From Bernardetia sp042180575 (GTDB lineage: Bacteria > Bacteroidota > Bacteroidia > Cytophagales > Bernardetiaceae): a stretch of DNA of 64,000 nt. Of the stretch, positions 56,047 to 64,000 are shown in pieces. The notes beneath the pieces are model-generated. The model saw nothing but the letters and a program-made list of their open reading frames with translations. It was not told the DNA's origin and made no database searches. The stretch spans positions 2,914,001-2,978,000 of the forward strand of contig NZ_CP170094.1 of the NCBI RefSeq assembly GCF_042180575.1, in the 5' to 3' direction. The number at the start of each line of letters is the position of its first letter. Position 1 is the first letter of the stretch. Both the position numbers and the translations under genes were made by a program.

Positions 56047-59000
56047 CTAAAATTTTTCTGTTTTTAAATCTACATACTCTACAGAAGGATTTGAAGAAGT
56101 AGCATTAAAAACTCGTGCTACCACATATTTAGAATTTCCACGTTTGATTAAATTCCACTCACTTTGCATTATAAAAAATGGAATACTATTACTAAAGTCT
56201 TCTCCTGTTGATGTAGATTTAGCATCAACATAAAAAAGCATTTGACTTTTTGTTTCATCTGTATAAATAATGAAGTCATAAGGATTTCCTGCTTCTCCGT
56301 TTTCATTTAACCATTTTACTCTATTTTTAAAGTATTTATTTAGTTCTTTATTTACAAACTCTTCTCCATACCGAGCTACTGTTTTATTTACATATTTTCC
56401 AGATTGATAATTACTACTTCTTTCATAAATTTCTTGTATTCCCTCTTTTTGTACAACTTCTATTGTAGATTCTTGTACTAGACGTTGAGATAGTAAAATA
56501 TTTATAAACTCATCTTTACTTATATGCTTTTCTGAAATACTAAAAAATTGAAATAAATAGTCAATAATTTTTGCGTTTGAAATACTATCCCACTCTCCAG
56601 CATAGTAAATTACGTTGGATTTATCGTAATAATTAGGAATTTCTATTCTATAGTTTAGCTTTTTACAATCAAGAAATAATTTATTGACAAAGTAAATTTT
56701 CAATTTTTCTAACTTGTTATTCATTTTACTTTCTAATGATTTTTGATTGGTAATTTCTATTTTAGCAGCAATTTTAGCTATACTTAATTCTAGTATTTTA
56801 TGTAATTCTTGAGCTAGACTTTTAGAATTATTTGTATCAATAACAAAGTCTTCTTCTGTAATTCTTTGCACTCCTAATTTGGAGAGTACATTTTCAAACT
56901 TTTCCCACTTTTCTCTATTTGAGATTCTTTGTACAATCTTACTGTTATTATCTAATGGAAGATGATACGTAGAACTATCTTGAAAATATAAATTGGTAAC
57001 ATTTTCGAAAGAATCTGAATTCGTTAGTAATTTTCCATTTTGTTTGAATTTTTCAATCTCTTCCGTATTAATAAAGGTTTTATTGATAAAATTTTGCAGT
57101 AAATGATTATAAATTTGAGATAGACGTTTATCTGTTGAATTTGATTCTATAGCAATAATGTTTAAAATCTCCAAACATTTAGATAAAGACACTACTTTTC
57201 GTATGCCTAAAGTTTCTTCTATTTTATTCGTAAATTTTATACTACATGTTATAGACTTATCTTTGAGTAAATCCTTTAATTCAAAAGAGTAAACCTCTGT
57301 ATTATCTTTAACTGTACCATCTAAACAAGGTAATGGAATTTTTCCATTTAAGAATATTTGACTTTTCTGTAAATCAATTAAATTAAAATTATCTATAAAA
57401 TAATTCCAAAAATTTGCACAAAATTGATACTTTCTCAAATTACCAGAGTGAGGATTATATAAACTCATATTTGTAAAACCTCTTAATACTTCATCTACTC
57501 CTAGTTCTTTGAAAAAAGGTTTCAAATCTTTATCAGAGATAGAAATATACTTTGAACTAATAAAGCGAGAATAATAACCTTTTAGTAACTCTTCTAAATT
57601 TGTCCTAGGATTGTATTTATTTGGAAAATAAAATCCTGAACAGCAATCTATTAATAAATTATTATCTGATAGAACAGGAACTTTTTTGAGTTGCTCCTTG
57701 TGCGTTTTTAGCAATTCGTCTTTAAATTCGAATATTGTCTTCCATACATCTAAAACATTTTCTGTTGTTACTTTTGAAGAGTCTTTAGCTATTATCTCTA
57801 TTTTCTTTTTCATTATATCAATAGAGCTAAGCTCTATACCTTTATTCAGAAAAAGAAAAAACTCTTTCCATTTTTGTTTATTGTTACTAATTTCTTTTAA
57901 ATAAATATTGTTTATTTGATTACTTAACTGATATTCTGTTAAAACACTATTCAAACGTTTATCGATAGTATATTCATCACTAAGAATGCATGAATATATA
58001 TTTTTTAACTCGTTATCAGTTGTTAAAACTTTAAAATTAGATAAATTTATTCCAGTAAAAATATTTTTATTAGAGTGAAAAACTTCAAAAACAAACTTGG
58101 TTATTTTTAGATAATTCTCTTCAGTCATTTTTTCATTTTGAATAAAAGGAATTATTTTATCTTTAAAAATAGTAATGCCTTCTGACTTTTTCACACCTAT
58201 TTTTGAAAAGAAAGTATGCCAAGAAGCAGGTTGATTATCTTGATAGTAACCTTTACGCACAAATAAACCTTCTAATTCTAGTTCCTCAAAAATATCTTCA
58301 ATAGAAGGTTCTCCTTTCTTGCTGAAATAGTCTGATAGATAAAAAGATGACGCAATACCATGTTTGTTTTTTGATTCATCAATTAAATAAAAATTCTGTA
58401 GTTTTTTTAATTCTATTTCTGACAAATTCTTATGATAAAGAAAAACAAAAGTCCAAAAATTTTTGTTATTAAAATGTTTATTTAGAGATTGATTTACCAA
58501 ATTTTGTTTATCAATTACCTCATCACGAATGAATATTTCTCCTTGAAACTCTCTAACTCCTAAGTTTTTCAACCATTCTTTAAATTCTAAATTAATTTCT
58601 GCAAAATCATTTATAACAGGGTGTAGAAAATTGACATCTTTGAAAGTAAGTAGCTTTCTATTTTCTTCATTTGTTTGAAAATAGATATTTGAAGTTAATA
58701 ATAAATCTTTATTATCATTGTCAGCAAGTAATAAAGTAACCTCTATAAATTTATCTTGTAAATATTTATTGCCTGAAATGAATTTTAGAATTTTTAAAAG
58801 TAGTGTAGGATTTAAAATTTCTTTAAACTTTTCATTCACAAATATTTTTTTCAAGTCATCAAGCCAAAATGTATCTATATCATTAAACAAAATACGACCT
58901 TTATTTTCCACTCTATTGTCTATAAGTTTCTTTTTTGAATCAATAATTGAAAGAAAAATATCATGTCCAATAATGTCAGAAAATCCTATTAAATCTATAA

Positions 59001-60318
59001 TGCCCTCTGAAAACCTACAAAAATTTCCGTCCGATGTAGGCAAAAATGCTATTTCTTGAATAGCTTTATCAAAACCTTTATTAAAATGATATTCTATACT
59101 ATCTGTGTCATTATTTTCAATTTTAAATTTCTCTGGGATTACCACAGTAAAACTAAATCTGTAATCTTCATTTGATTCTACTATTGATTTAATCCAGTTG
59201 AACAATTCGTAACCAATATGTTCAAATACAAATTTGTTCCATTTATTATCAGGTAAAATAACTTCTCTATTACTAGAGGTTACAAAATCACTATTTACTA
59301 AAAAAGGAAATTTATAAGTTTTGTCTTCGGTTGGTAAATAAGTGAATATTACACTATTCTCAACAGGAATAAGTTTGTCCTTTTCAAAACCGATAGCAAA
59401 GTTCAGACTAAAAGATGCAACATCTAATAATTTAGGAGGAATATCATCTACTTTCTTAAGATTTTCTATATCTTCTTTTCCGATTTCTATTTTGATAGGT
59501 TTTTCAAGAGTTAAAAAAGTTTCGCTATTCTTTTCATTTACTTTGAGATGACAAAAAGATTTTTCTTTTTCTCTTACTACAACAATGTTCTCCTCCAAAC
59601 CATCTATTCTAATTGAATTGATGTTTCTTAAAAATAGCAGAAAACGAGGCTCTTGAAATAATTTTGCTATTTTAGGCTTAAATTCCTCTACATTTTCTTT
59701 TCCAAATGACAATACAAATGCTACAGGAAAATCAAATAAGTTGGGTATATTTTTAACTTCATTAGGAAACTCATTTTGTTCTGTCCAAATAGGCATTAAC
59801 TCCCAAGGTATCATATCAGGAGTTGCATGTTTTTCGAACTCTCCTTTAAACTCATCTTGAACATCAAGTGAGGGATATAACTCTTCAAACTTTAAATATT
59901 TCTCATAACTTTTGTCATATCTAAAAAGATAACCTCCAGAACTTATAAACACTTTTTTTGAGTGAGTAAAAACAGATTTAAAGCCAATTCCTTTATATCC
60001 TGTTGCAGATTCGTCTTCTGACTTAGCACTATTTCCAATACTAGAAATGGCTTTAACATCTATATCTTGGAACTCTTTACCATTGTGGGTAACTAAAATA
60101 TTTTCATTTAAAAAAGTAAATTTTAAATCCACTACTCCTAGTTTTTCACTTGGAAAGTCATCAGCATTTTGTATTAACTCAAACACTAATCTTTCCTTCC
60201 TAGTATATAATTCTATTTCAAATTTTTTTAACGCTTCTGACTGGTTTCTAGCAGGAATAGGATGTCCACCTAAAGTAACATTATGTAAGTGCTTTATTAT
60301 TTCTTTTTTGTTAGACAT
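56047..60318 (-). CDS. Sacsin-like GHKL ATPase with C-terminal DUF3883 nuclease-like domain
   Basis: A 1423-residue protein. The N-terminal ATPase of Hsp90/sacsin type shows the N-box ERLVFELIQNADDF (about residues 37-50), a G1 motif VTHNGKEF with His in place of Asp as in sacsin-like proteins, and the G2 loop GYKGIGFKSVF. About 1000 residues of helical repeats without a named domain follow. The C-terminal ~115 residues are DUF3883: RYGEEFVNKELNKYF, NPYDFIIY and FYVDAKSTSTGE, giving a Glu, Asp and Asp-x-Lys set like a PD-(D/E)XK nuclease. Large ATPase-nuclease proteins of this type occur as defence genes; this one has no partner methylase or helicase. The defence role is inference. Confidence 0.8.
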   Translation of the reverse strand: MSNKKEIIKHLHNVTLGGHPIPARNQSEALKKFEIELYTRKERLVFELIQNADDFPSEKLGVVDLKFTFLNENILVTHNGKEFQDIDVKAISSIGNSAKSEDESATGYKGIGFKSVFTHSKKVFISSGGYLFRYDKSYEKYLKFEELYPSLDVQDEFKGEFEKHATPDMIPWELMPIWTEQNEFPNEVKNIPNLFDFPVAFVLSFGKENVEEFKPKIAKLFQEPRFLLFLRNINSIRIDGLEENIVVVREKEKSFCHLKVNEKNSETFLTLEKPIKIEIGKEDIENLKKVDDIPPKLLDVASFSLNFAIGFEKDKLIPVENSVIFTYLPTEDKTYKFPFLVNSDFVTSSNREVILPDNKWNKFVFEHIGYELFNWIKSIVESNEDYRFSFTVVIPEKFKIENNDTDSIEYHFNKGFDKAIQEIAFLPTSDGNFCRFSEGIIDLIGFSDIIGHDIFLSIIDSKKKLIDNRVENKGRILFNDIDTFWLDDLKKIFVNEKFKEILNPTLLLKILKFISGNKYLQDKFIEVTLLLADNDNKDLLLTSNIYFQTNEENRKLLTFKDVNFLHPVINDFAEINLEFKEWLKNLGVREFQGEIFIRDEVIDKQNLVNQSLNKHFNNKNFWTFVFLYHKNLSEIELKKLQNFYLIDESKNKHGIASSFYLSDYFSKKGEPSIEDIFEELELEGLFVRKGYYQDNQPASWHTFFSKIGVKKSEGITIFKDKIIPFIQNEKMTEENYLKITKFVFEVFHSNKNIFTGINLSNFKVLTTDNELKNIYSCILSDEYTIDKRLNSVLTEYQLSNQINNIYLKEISNNKQKWKEFFLFLNKGIELSSIDIMKKKIEIIAKDSSKVTTENVLDVWKTIFEFKDELLKTHKEQLKKVPVLSDNNLLIDCCSGFYFPNKYNPRTNLEELLKGYYSRFISSKYISISDKDLKPFFKELGVDEVLRGFTNMSLYNPHSGNLRKYQFCANFWNYFIDNFNLIDLQKSQIFLNGKIPLPCLDGTVKDNTEVYSFELKDLLKDKSITCSIKFTNKIEETLGIRKVVSLSKCLEILNIIAIESNSTDKRLSQIYNHLLQNFINKTFINTEEIEKFKQNGKLLTNSDSFENVTNLYFQDSSTYHLPLDNNSKIVQRISNREKWEKFENVLSKLGVQRITEEDFVIDTNNSKSLAQELHKILELSIAKIAAKIEITNQKSLESKMNNKLEKLKIYFVNKLFLDCKKLNYRIEIPNYYDKSNVIYYAGEWDSISNAKIIDYLFQFFSISEKHISKDEFINILLSQRLVQESTIEVVQKEGIQEIYERSSNYQSGKYVNKTVARYGEEFVNKELNKYFKNRVKWLNENGEAGNPYDFIIYTDETKSQMLFYVDAKSTSTGEDFSNSIPFFIMQSEWNLIKRGNSKYVVARVFNATSSNPSVEYVDLKTEKF

Positions 60319-60429
60319 TAGTAAGTAGTTTTTTGCAAAAAATAGATAATTATTAATACTGTTTACAAGATATAAAAAAAACTTACATATTGCATAACAT
60401 TATATTTTTTGTACAATTAATTTATCACA

Positions 60430-60472
60430 TAAAAAAAAACGAACCACCTCAAAAAAAGAGATAGTTCGTTTT
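60430..60472 (-). terminator. Terminator after aceA
   Basis: On the minus strand AACGAACTA and GGTTCGTT arms (with a 20-base loop) are followed by nine Ts, 27 bp after the aceA stop. Confidence 0.8.
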
Positions 60473-60498
60473 CAGAAATTCTAAAAAATAGTTATTAC

Positions 60499-61818
60499 TT
60501 ATACTTTAGCTTCATTGAATTGCTCTTCTTCTGTCGAACCTTTCAAGGCAGCAGTTGATAAACCTTCGCCTACGATTGCTTGAGCTACTTGGTCAAAATA
60601 ACCAGCACCTACAAAACGTTGGTGTTTAGTTCCAGTATAACCTTTTGCTTCGTAATCAAACTCTTTGTCTTGAAGACGAGAATAAGCAGCCATTCCTTCA
60701 GTTTTATATTTCAATGCAAGTTCGAACATTCCCATGTTTAAGCTGTGGAAACCTGCAAGTGTTACGAATTGGTATTTGTAACCCATTTCTCCTAATTGCT
60801 GTTGGAAGTTTGCGATTGTATCTTTATCTAGGTTAGCTGTCCAGTTGAAAGAAGGCGAACAGTTGTAAGCCAATAATTTACCAGGGAATTTTTCGTGAAT
60901 TTTTTCAGCAAAATAACGAGCTTCCTCTACATCAGGCTTACCTGTTTCACACCAAACTACATCAGCATAAGGAGCATATGCCAAACCACGAGCTACGGCA
61001 GCTTCAATTCCACCTTTCAAAACAAAAAATCCTTCTGCTGTACGAGGTTCGTCAGAAATAAATGGAGCATCTACTTCGTCAATATCACTTGTAATCAAAA
61101 ACGAACCGTTTGCATCTGTACGAGCAATCAAAACAGTAGGAACGTCCAAAACATCGGCAGCCAAACGAGCAGCTTTCAATTTTTGAACTGCTTCTTTAGT
61201 AGGAACTAATACTTTTCCTCCCATGTGTCCACATTTTTTGGCAGACGATAATTGGTCTTCGAAGTGTACACCTGCTGCACCTGCTTCAATCATTCCTTTC
61301 ATCAATTCAAAAGCATTCAAAACACCACCAAAACCAGCTTCTGCATCAGCAACGATTGGAGCTAACCAATGTACAGAATTTGCACTTTCTGCATTTTCGA
61401 TTTGGTCTGCACGCATAAGCGCATTGTTTACACGAGTAACCATTTTTGGAACGCTATCAGCAGGATACAAACTTTGGTCTGGATACATTTGTCCAGCATT
61501 GTTTCCGTCTGCTGCCACTTGCCAACCACTCATATAAATTGCTTTCAAACCAGCTTTTACTTGTTGTACGGCTTGGTTTCCAGAAATTGCACCCAAAGAA
61601 TTTACATACGCTTCACTGTGCATCAAATCCCACAAACGCTCCGAACCCATACGTCCTAATGTGTGTTCTACTTTTACCGAACCACGTAATTTGGCTACAT
61701 CTTCTCCTGTATAATCTCTAGTAATTCCTTTCCAACGTTGTGATGTTTTCCATTCGTTTTCTAATTCTGACACGCTTCTGTGAGCGTATTTGTTTGAAGT
61801 TCCATTTTGCTTAGACAT
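60499..61818 (-). CDS. aceA: Isocitrate lyase
   Basis: A 439-residue isocitrate lyase, splitting isocitrate into glyoxylate and succinate in the glyoxylate shunt. The catalytic KKCGHMGGKVLVPT loop is intact (Cys near residue 191), with metal-binding VADAEAGFGG upstream, LIARTDANGSFL and the SPSFNWT segment downstream. Length is that of the shorter bacterial (E. coli-like) form. It follows aceB on the same strand, but a terminator between them suggests separate control. Confidence 0.95.
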   Translation of the reverse strand: MSKQNGTSNKYAHRSVSELENEWKTSQRWKGITRDYTGEDVAKLRGSVKVEHTLGRMGSERLWDLMHSEAYVNSLGAISGNQAVQQVKAGLKAIYMSGWQVAADGNNAGQMYPDQSLYPADSVPKMVTRVNNALMRADQIENAESANSVHWLAPIVADAEAGFGGVLNAFELMKGMIEAGAAGVHFEDQLSSAKKCGHMGGKVLVPTKEAVQKLKAARLAADVLDVPTVLIARTDANGSFLITSDIDEVDAPFISDEPRTAEGFFVLKGGIEAAVARGLAYAPYADVVWCETGKPDVEEARYFAEKIHEKFPGKLLAYNCSPSFNWTANLDKDTIANFQQQLGEMGYKYQFVTLAGFHSLNMGMFELALKYKTEGMAAYSRLQDKEFDYEAKGYTGTKHQRFVGAGYFDQVAQAIVGEGLSTAALKGSTEEEQFNEAKV

Positions 61819-61979
61819 AATATTTCAGTTATCAGTTTTTCAGTTATCAATTACCAGTAATCAGTAAATCACAACTTTTGAATTTATTTTTTATTAATTA
61901 TATAAAAGGCGTGTGTTTGTGCTTGTCGATTTATTGTGTGTCCAGTTAAGGATTTTGGTTTTGTCGTTTGTTTTTAACT

Positions 61980-62013
61980 AGACCCTAAGGGTTTTTGAAA
62001 ACCCTTAGGGTCT
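61980..62013 (-). terminator. Terminator after aceB
   Basis: AGACCCTAAGGGTTTT and AAAACCCTTAGGGTCT form a 16-bp perfect stem, 6 bp after the aceB stop. The CCCTAAG / CTTAGGG arms echo the lpdA terminator. Confidence 0.85.
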
Positions 62014-62018
62014 AAAAC

Positions 62019-63650
62019 TTATATCAAATGGTATGCTTCTGTTGTCAAAAAGTCTTTGTATTCTTTTGTAAAGACTAAACCTTCCATAAGTTCTTTTGCT
62101 TTTGGAAACTTTGAGTTTTCGAAGTCAAAACCTTTGTAGGTTGCAGCTTCGTCTTTTATGGATTGATATTCTTCTTCCATACATTTTCTCAAATATTGTT
62201 CTGTAATTTCTGTACCGTCTGCTAGTTTTGCATTCGGATTATTGAGCCACTGCCAAAGCTGCGTTCTTGAAATTTCGGCTGTTGCTGCATCTTCCATTAG
62301 ATTAAAAATAGCTGCTGCACCCACGCCATTTAACCAAGAAGCTATATAACGAATACCAACATTAAAATTCATTCGTACACCTGCATCAGTAATTGTTCCT
62401 CCTTCAATGTCAAAATTGGTAAGTTCTTTTAGCATTTTTTCTACATCTACATCTTCTCTCAAACGGTCTTTCTGGTTTGGTTTGTCGCCAAATTTAGCAT
62501 CAAAAACGTCTTTTGCTACTTTTACCAAATCTGGATGTGCTACCCAAGAACCATCAAAACCATCATTGGCTTCACGTTCTTTGTCTTTTCGCACTTTTTC
62601 AAAGGCTTGTTTGTTGATTTCTTCATCGCTACGAGTAGGAATAAAAGCAGACATTCCACCAATCGCATGTGCGCCTCGTGTATGACAACCTCTTACCAAA
62701 AGCTCTGTGTAAGCCTTCATAAATGGAACAGTCATTGTAATTTGTCCACGGTCTGGCAAAGGATTTTTGACTACATTTCTGAATTTTTTGATTGCAGAAA
62801 AAATATAATCCCAACGACCTGCATTGATTCCTGCCATGTGGTCTTTGAGTTCATAGAGAATTTCTTCAATCTCAAAAGATGCCATAATTGTTTCTAAAAG
62901 AACAGTTGCTTTGATTGTTCCTTGAGGAATAGCAAGATAATTTTGAGCAAAAACAAAGGCTTCATTCCATAGACGAGCTTCTAAATGAGATTCTATTTTT
63001 GGAAGATAAAAATAAGGTCCTGAACCACGCTTGACAAGTTCTTTTGCATTGTGGAACATATAAAGTCCAAAATCAAAAAGTCCACCCGAAATAGGTTTTC
63101 CATCAATCAATAAATTCTTTTCGTTCAAATGCCAACCACGAGGACGAACTAATAAAACAGCAGTTTCATCATTCAATTCATAATTTTTATTCTTTTTTGC
63201 ATCGTGAAACGTAATCGTTTTGCGAATAGCATCGTAGCAATTTATCTGACCTTGAACAGCATTTCCCCATGTAGGCGAATTTGAATCTTCAAAATCTGCC
63301 ATAAAAATATTTGCACCAGAGTTTAGTGCATTTATCATCATTTTTCGCTCTACTGGTCCTGTAATTTCTACTCTACGGTCTTGCAAATCTTGAGGAATTG
63401 GTGCAACTTTCCAGTTTTTATCTTCTCTAATATGCTTTGTTTCCTCTAAAAAAGTAGGCATATTTCCCTTGTCTATTTCAGCTTGTCTTTTATTTCTTTT
63501 CTCTAATAATTCGTGGCGACGAGTGTCAAATTTTTTGTGTAACTCGGCTAGAAAAACAAATGCTTCGGGCGTTAATAGTTGCTCAAATTCAGGCGTAATG
63601 TTTCCTTTCACTTCCAAGTTTGCTTGGAGCTGAGATTTTGTATTAGACAT
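62019..63650 (-). CDS. aceB: Malate synthase A
   Basis: A 543-residue malate synthase A, condensing glyoxylate with acetyl-CoA. Key segments: NIFMADFEDSNSPTWGNAVQGQ (metal and glyoxylate side), LLVRPRGWHLNEKN (catalytic Arg), the TIM-barrel KATVLLETIMASFEIEEILYEL, GAHAIGGMSAFIP, and near the end the NGVGAAAIFNLMEDAATAEISR region with the catalytic Asp. The ATG at 63650 is preferred; the frame is open 43 codons further upstream, but that stretch is not malate-synthase-like. It pairs with aceA for growth on acetate or fatty acids. Confidence 0.95.
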   Translation of the reverse strand: MSNTKSQLQANLEVKGNITPEFEQLLTPEAFVFLAELHKKFDTRRHELLEKRNKRQAEIDKGNMPTFLEETKHIREDKNWKVAPIPQDLQDRRVEITGPVERKMMINALNSGANIFMADFEDSNSPTWGNAVQGQINCYDAIRKTITFHDAKKNKNYELNDETAVLLVRPRGWHLNEKNLLIDGKPISGGLFDFGLYMFHNAKELVKRGSGPYFYLPKIESHLEARLWNEAFVFAQNYLAIPQGTIKATVLLETIMASFEIEEILYELKDHMAGINAGRWDYIFSAIKKFRNVVKNPLPDRGQITMTVPFMKAYTELLVRGCHTRGAHAIGGMSAFIPTRSDEEINKQAFEKVRKDKEREANDGFDGSWVAHPDLVKVAKDVFDAKFGDKPNQKDRLREDVDVEKMLKELTNFDIEGGTITDAGVRMNFNVGIRYIASWLNGVGAAAIFNLMEDAATAEISRTQLWQWLNNPNAKLADGTEITEQYLRKCMEEEYQSIKDEAATYKGFDFENSKFPKAKELMEGLVFTKEYKDFLTTEAYHLI

Positions 63651-64000
63651 AATTGAATGAGTTGATATTTTGAATGAAATGTATTTATTTCTGTAAAATA
63701 AAAATACTTGATAAATGTAATATGGTTTGCTAGAAGTAAAGCGACAAAAAAGTAGTGTAGTTTGGAAACCAAACGACAAAGTAGCTTATAGACTAATTTA
63801 ATAAAAGAAGTTGCGTCTAAGTAGATAACGTTTTTCTTTATATGTTTTGAATTCGAAACCTGTATCACAAAACGGTTGATTAGTGATTAATTAGCAATAA
63901 AATCAGAATTAATAATTCAGATTCAACAAAAATTAAAACTAGAACACTAAAAACCCTAAATCACATTTTAACTTATGAAAAAGTAAGCGATTTTTATTTA
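63651..64000. other. Upstream region of aceB, no gene seen
   Basis: AT-rich, with no ORF, RNA or exact TAnnTTTG box recognised on the minus strand. The window ends here, so a plus-strand gene could begin just beyond. Confidence 0.4.

Noticed and set aside
61223..61721. Plus-strand ORFs of about 90-105 residues
   Set aside because: They are antisense shadows of aceA, a clear full-length gene.

Overview
The window is AT-rich chromosomal DNA from a member of the Bacteroidota, most likely order Cytophagales. The evidence is Bacteroidota-type promoters (TTTG, 19-20 bp, TAnnTTTG) that recur ahead of genes and the rRNA operon, TonB C-terminal and GldM-C-like secreted proteins, Bacteroidota-style 'NNPFSRIGLGD' outer-membrane proteins, a 16S-Ile-Ala-23S-5S operon, and a class III polyhydroxyalkanoate synthase pair. 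A Bernardetia/Flexibacter-like genus would fit, but this is inference. There is no phage, CRISPR array or replication origin.

Layout. 1-4 kb: a tandem family of secreted TonB C-terminal-domain proteins (the first cut by the window edge), a short remnant of a DUF389 gene, then a SixA-like phosphatase, a GT4 glycosyltransferase and a YjbR protein. 4.4-9.7 kb (minus strand): two tandem 7TMR-DISM/PP2C (SpoIIE) sensor phosphatases followed by an SDR-like protein lacking the usual Tyr/Lys. 10.3-13.3 kb: phaE and phaC with a clear promoter and terminators. 13.4-26.5 kb: a DUF389 membrane protein, htpG, an outer-membrane protein overlapping coaX, a lone nuoM, a lipoprotein, an unlisted 56-residue GG-leader Cys-rich peptide, phosphohexomutase and lysA. 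Many intergenic gaps here hold nested palindromes or MITE-like repeats.

26.7-36.7 kb: two GldM-C-like secreted proteins, a complete IS630 element with a slippery A10 run in its transposase, a secreted protein, a MarR regulator, a PatZ-like acyl-CoA synthetase/GNAT fusion that lacks the catalytic His, bioD and lpdA. 36.9-43.4 kb is a mobile-element hot spot. An ISAs1 element (TIRs and a 9-bp target duplication are visible) splits a secreted-protein gene, whose paralogue next door is truncated. Beside it lies a decayed IS630 transposase that itself carries a 161-bp MITE with a 9-bp target duplication. 43.4-48.7 kb: a TPR protein, three adjacent unknown proteins sharing a [DE]GD[IV]T domain, a secreted protein, an Aag DNA glycosylase, a small membrane peptide and a ComF-like protein.

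48.8-55.2 kb: an rRNA operon on the minus strand driven by an array of seven tandem promoters. 55.4-63.7 kb (minus): an AlkA-family glycosylase, a 1423-residue sacsin-like GHKL ATPase with a C-terminal DUF3883 nuclease-like domain (candidate standalone defence protein), and the glyoxylate shunt enzymes isocitrate lyase and malate synthase.

Together the metabolic genes (PHA storage, glyoxylate shunt, lipoamide dehydrogenase, a PatZ-like protein acetyltransferase) point to an aerobe that handles acetyl-CoA through storage and C2 assimilation. The most unusual items are the three-gene [DE]GD[IV]T family, the orphan GG-leader peptide, the sacsin/DUF3883 protein, the seven-promoter rRNA array and the nested transposon insertions.
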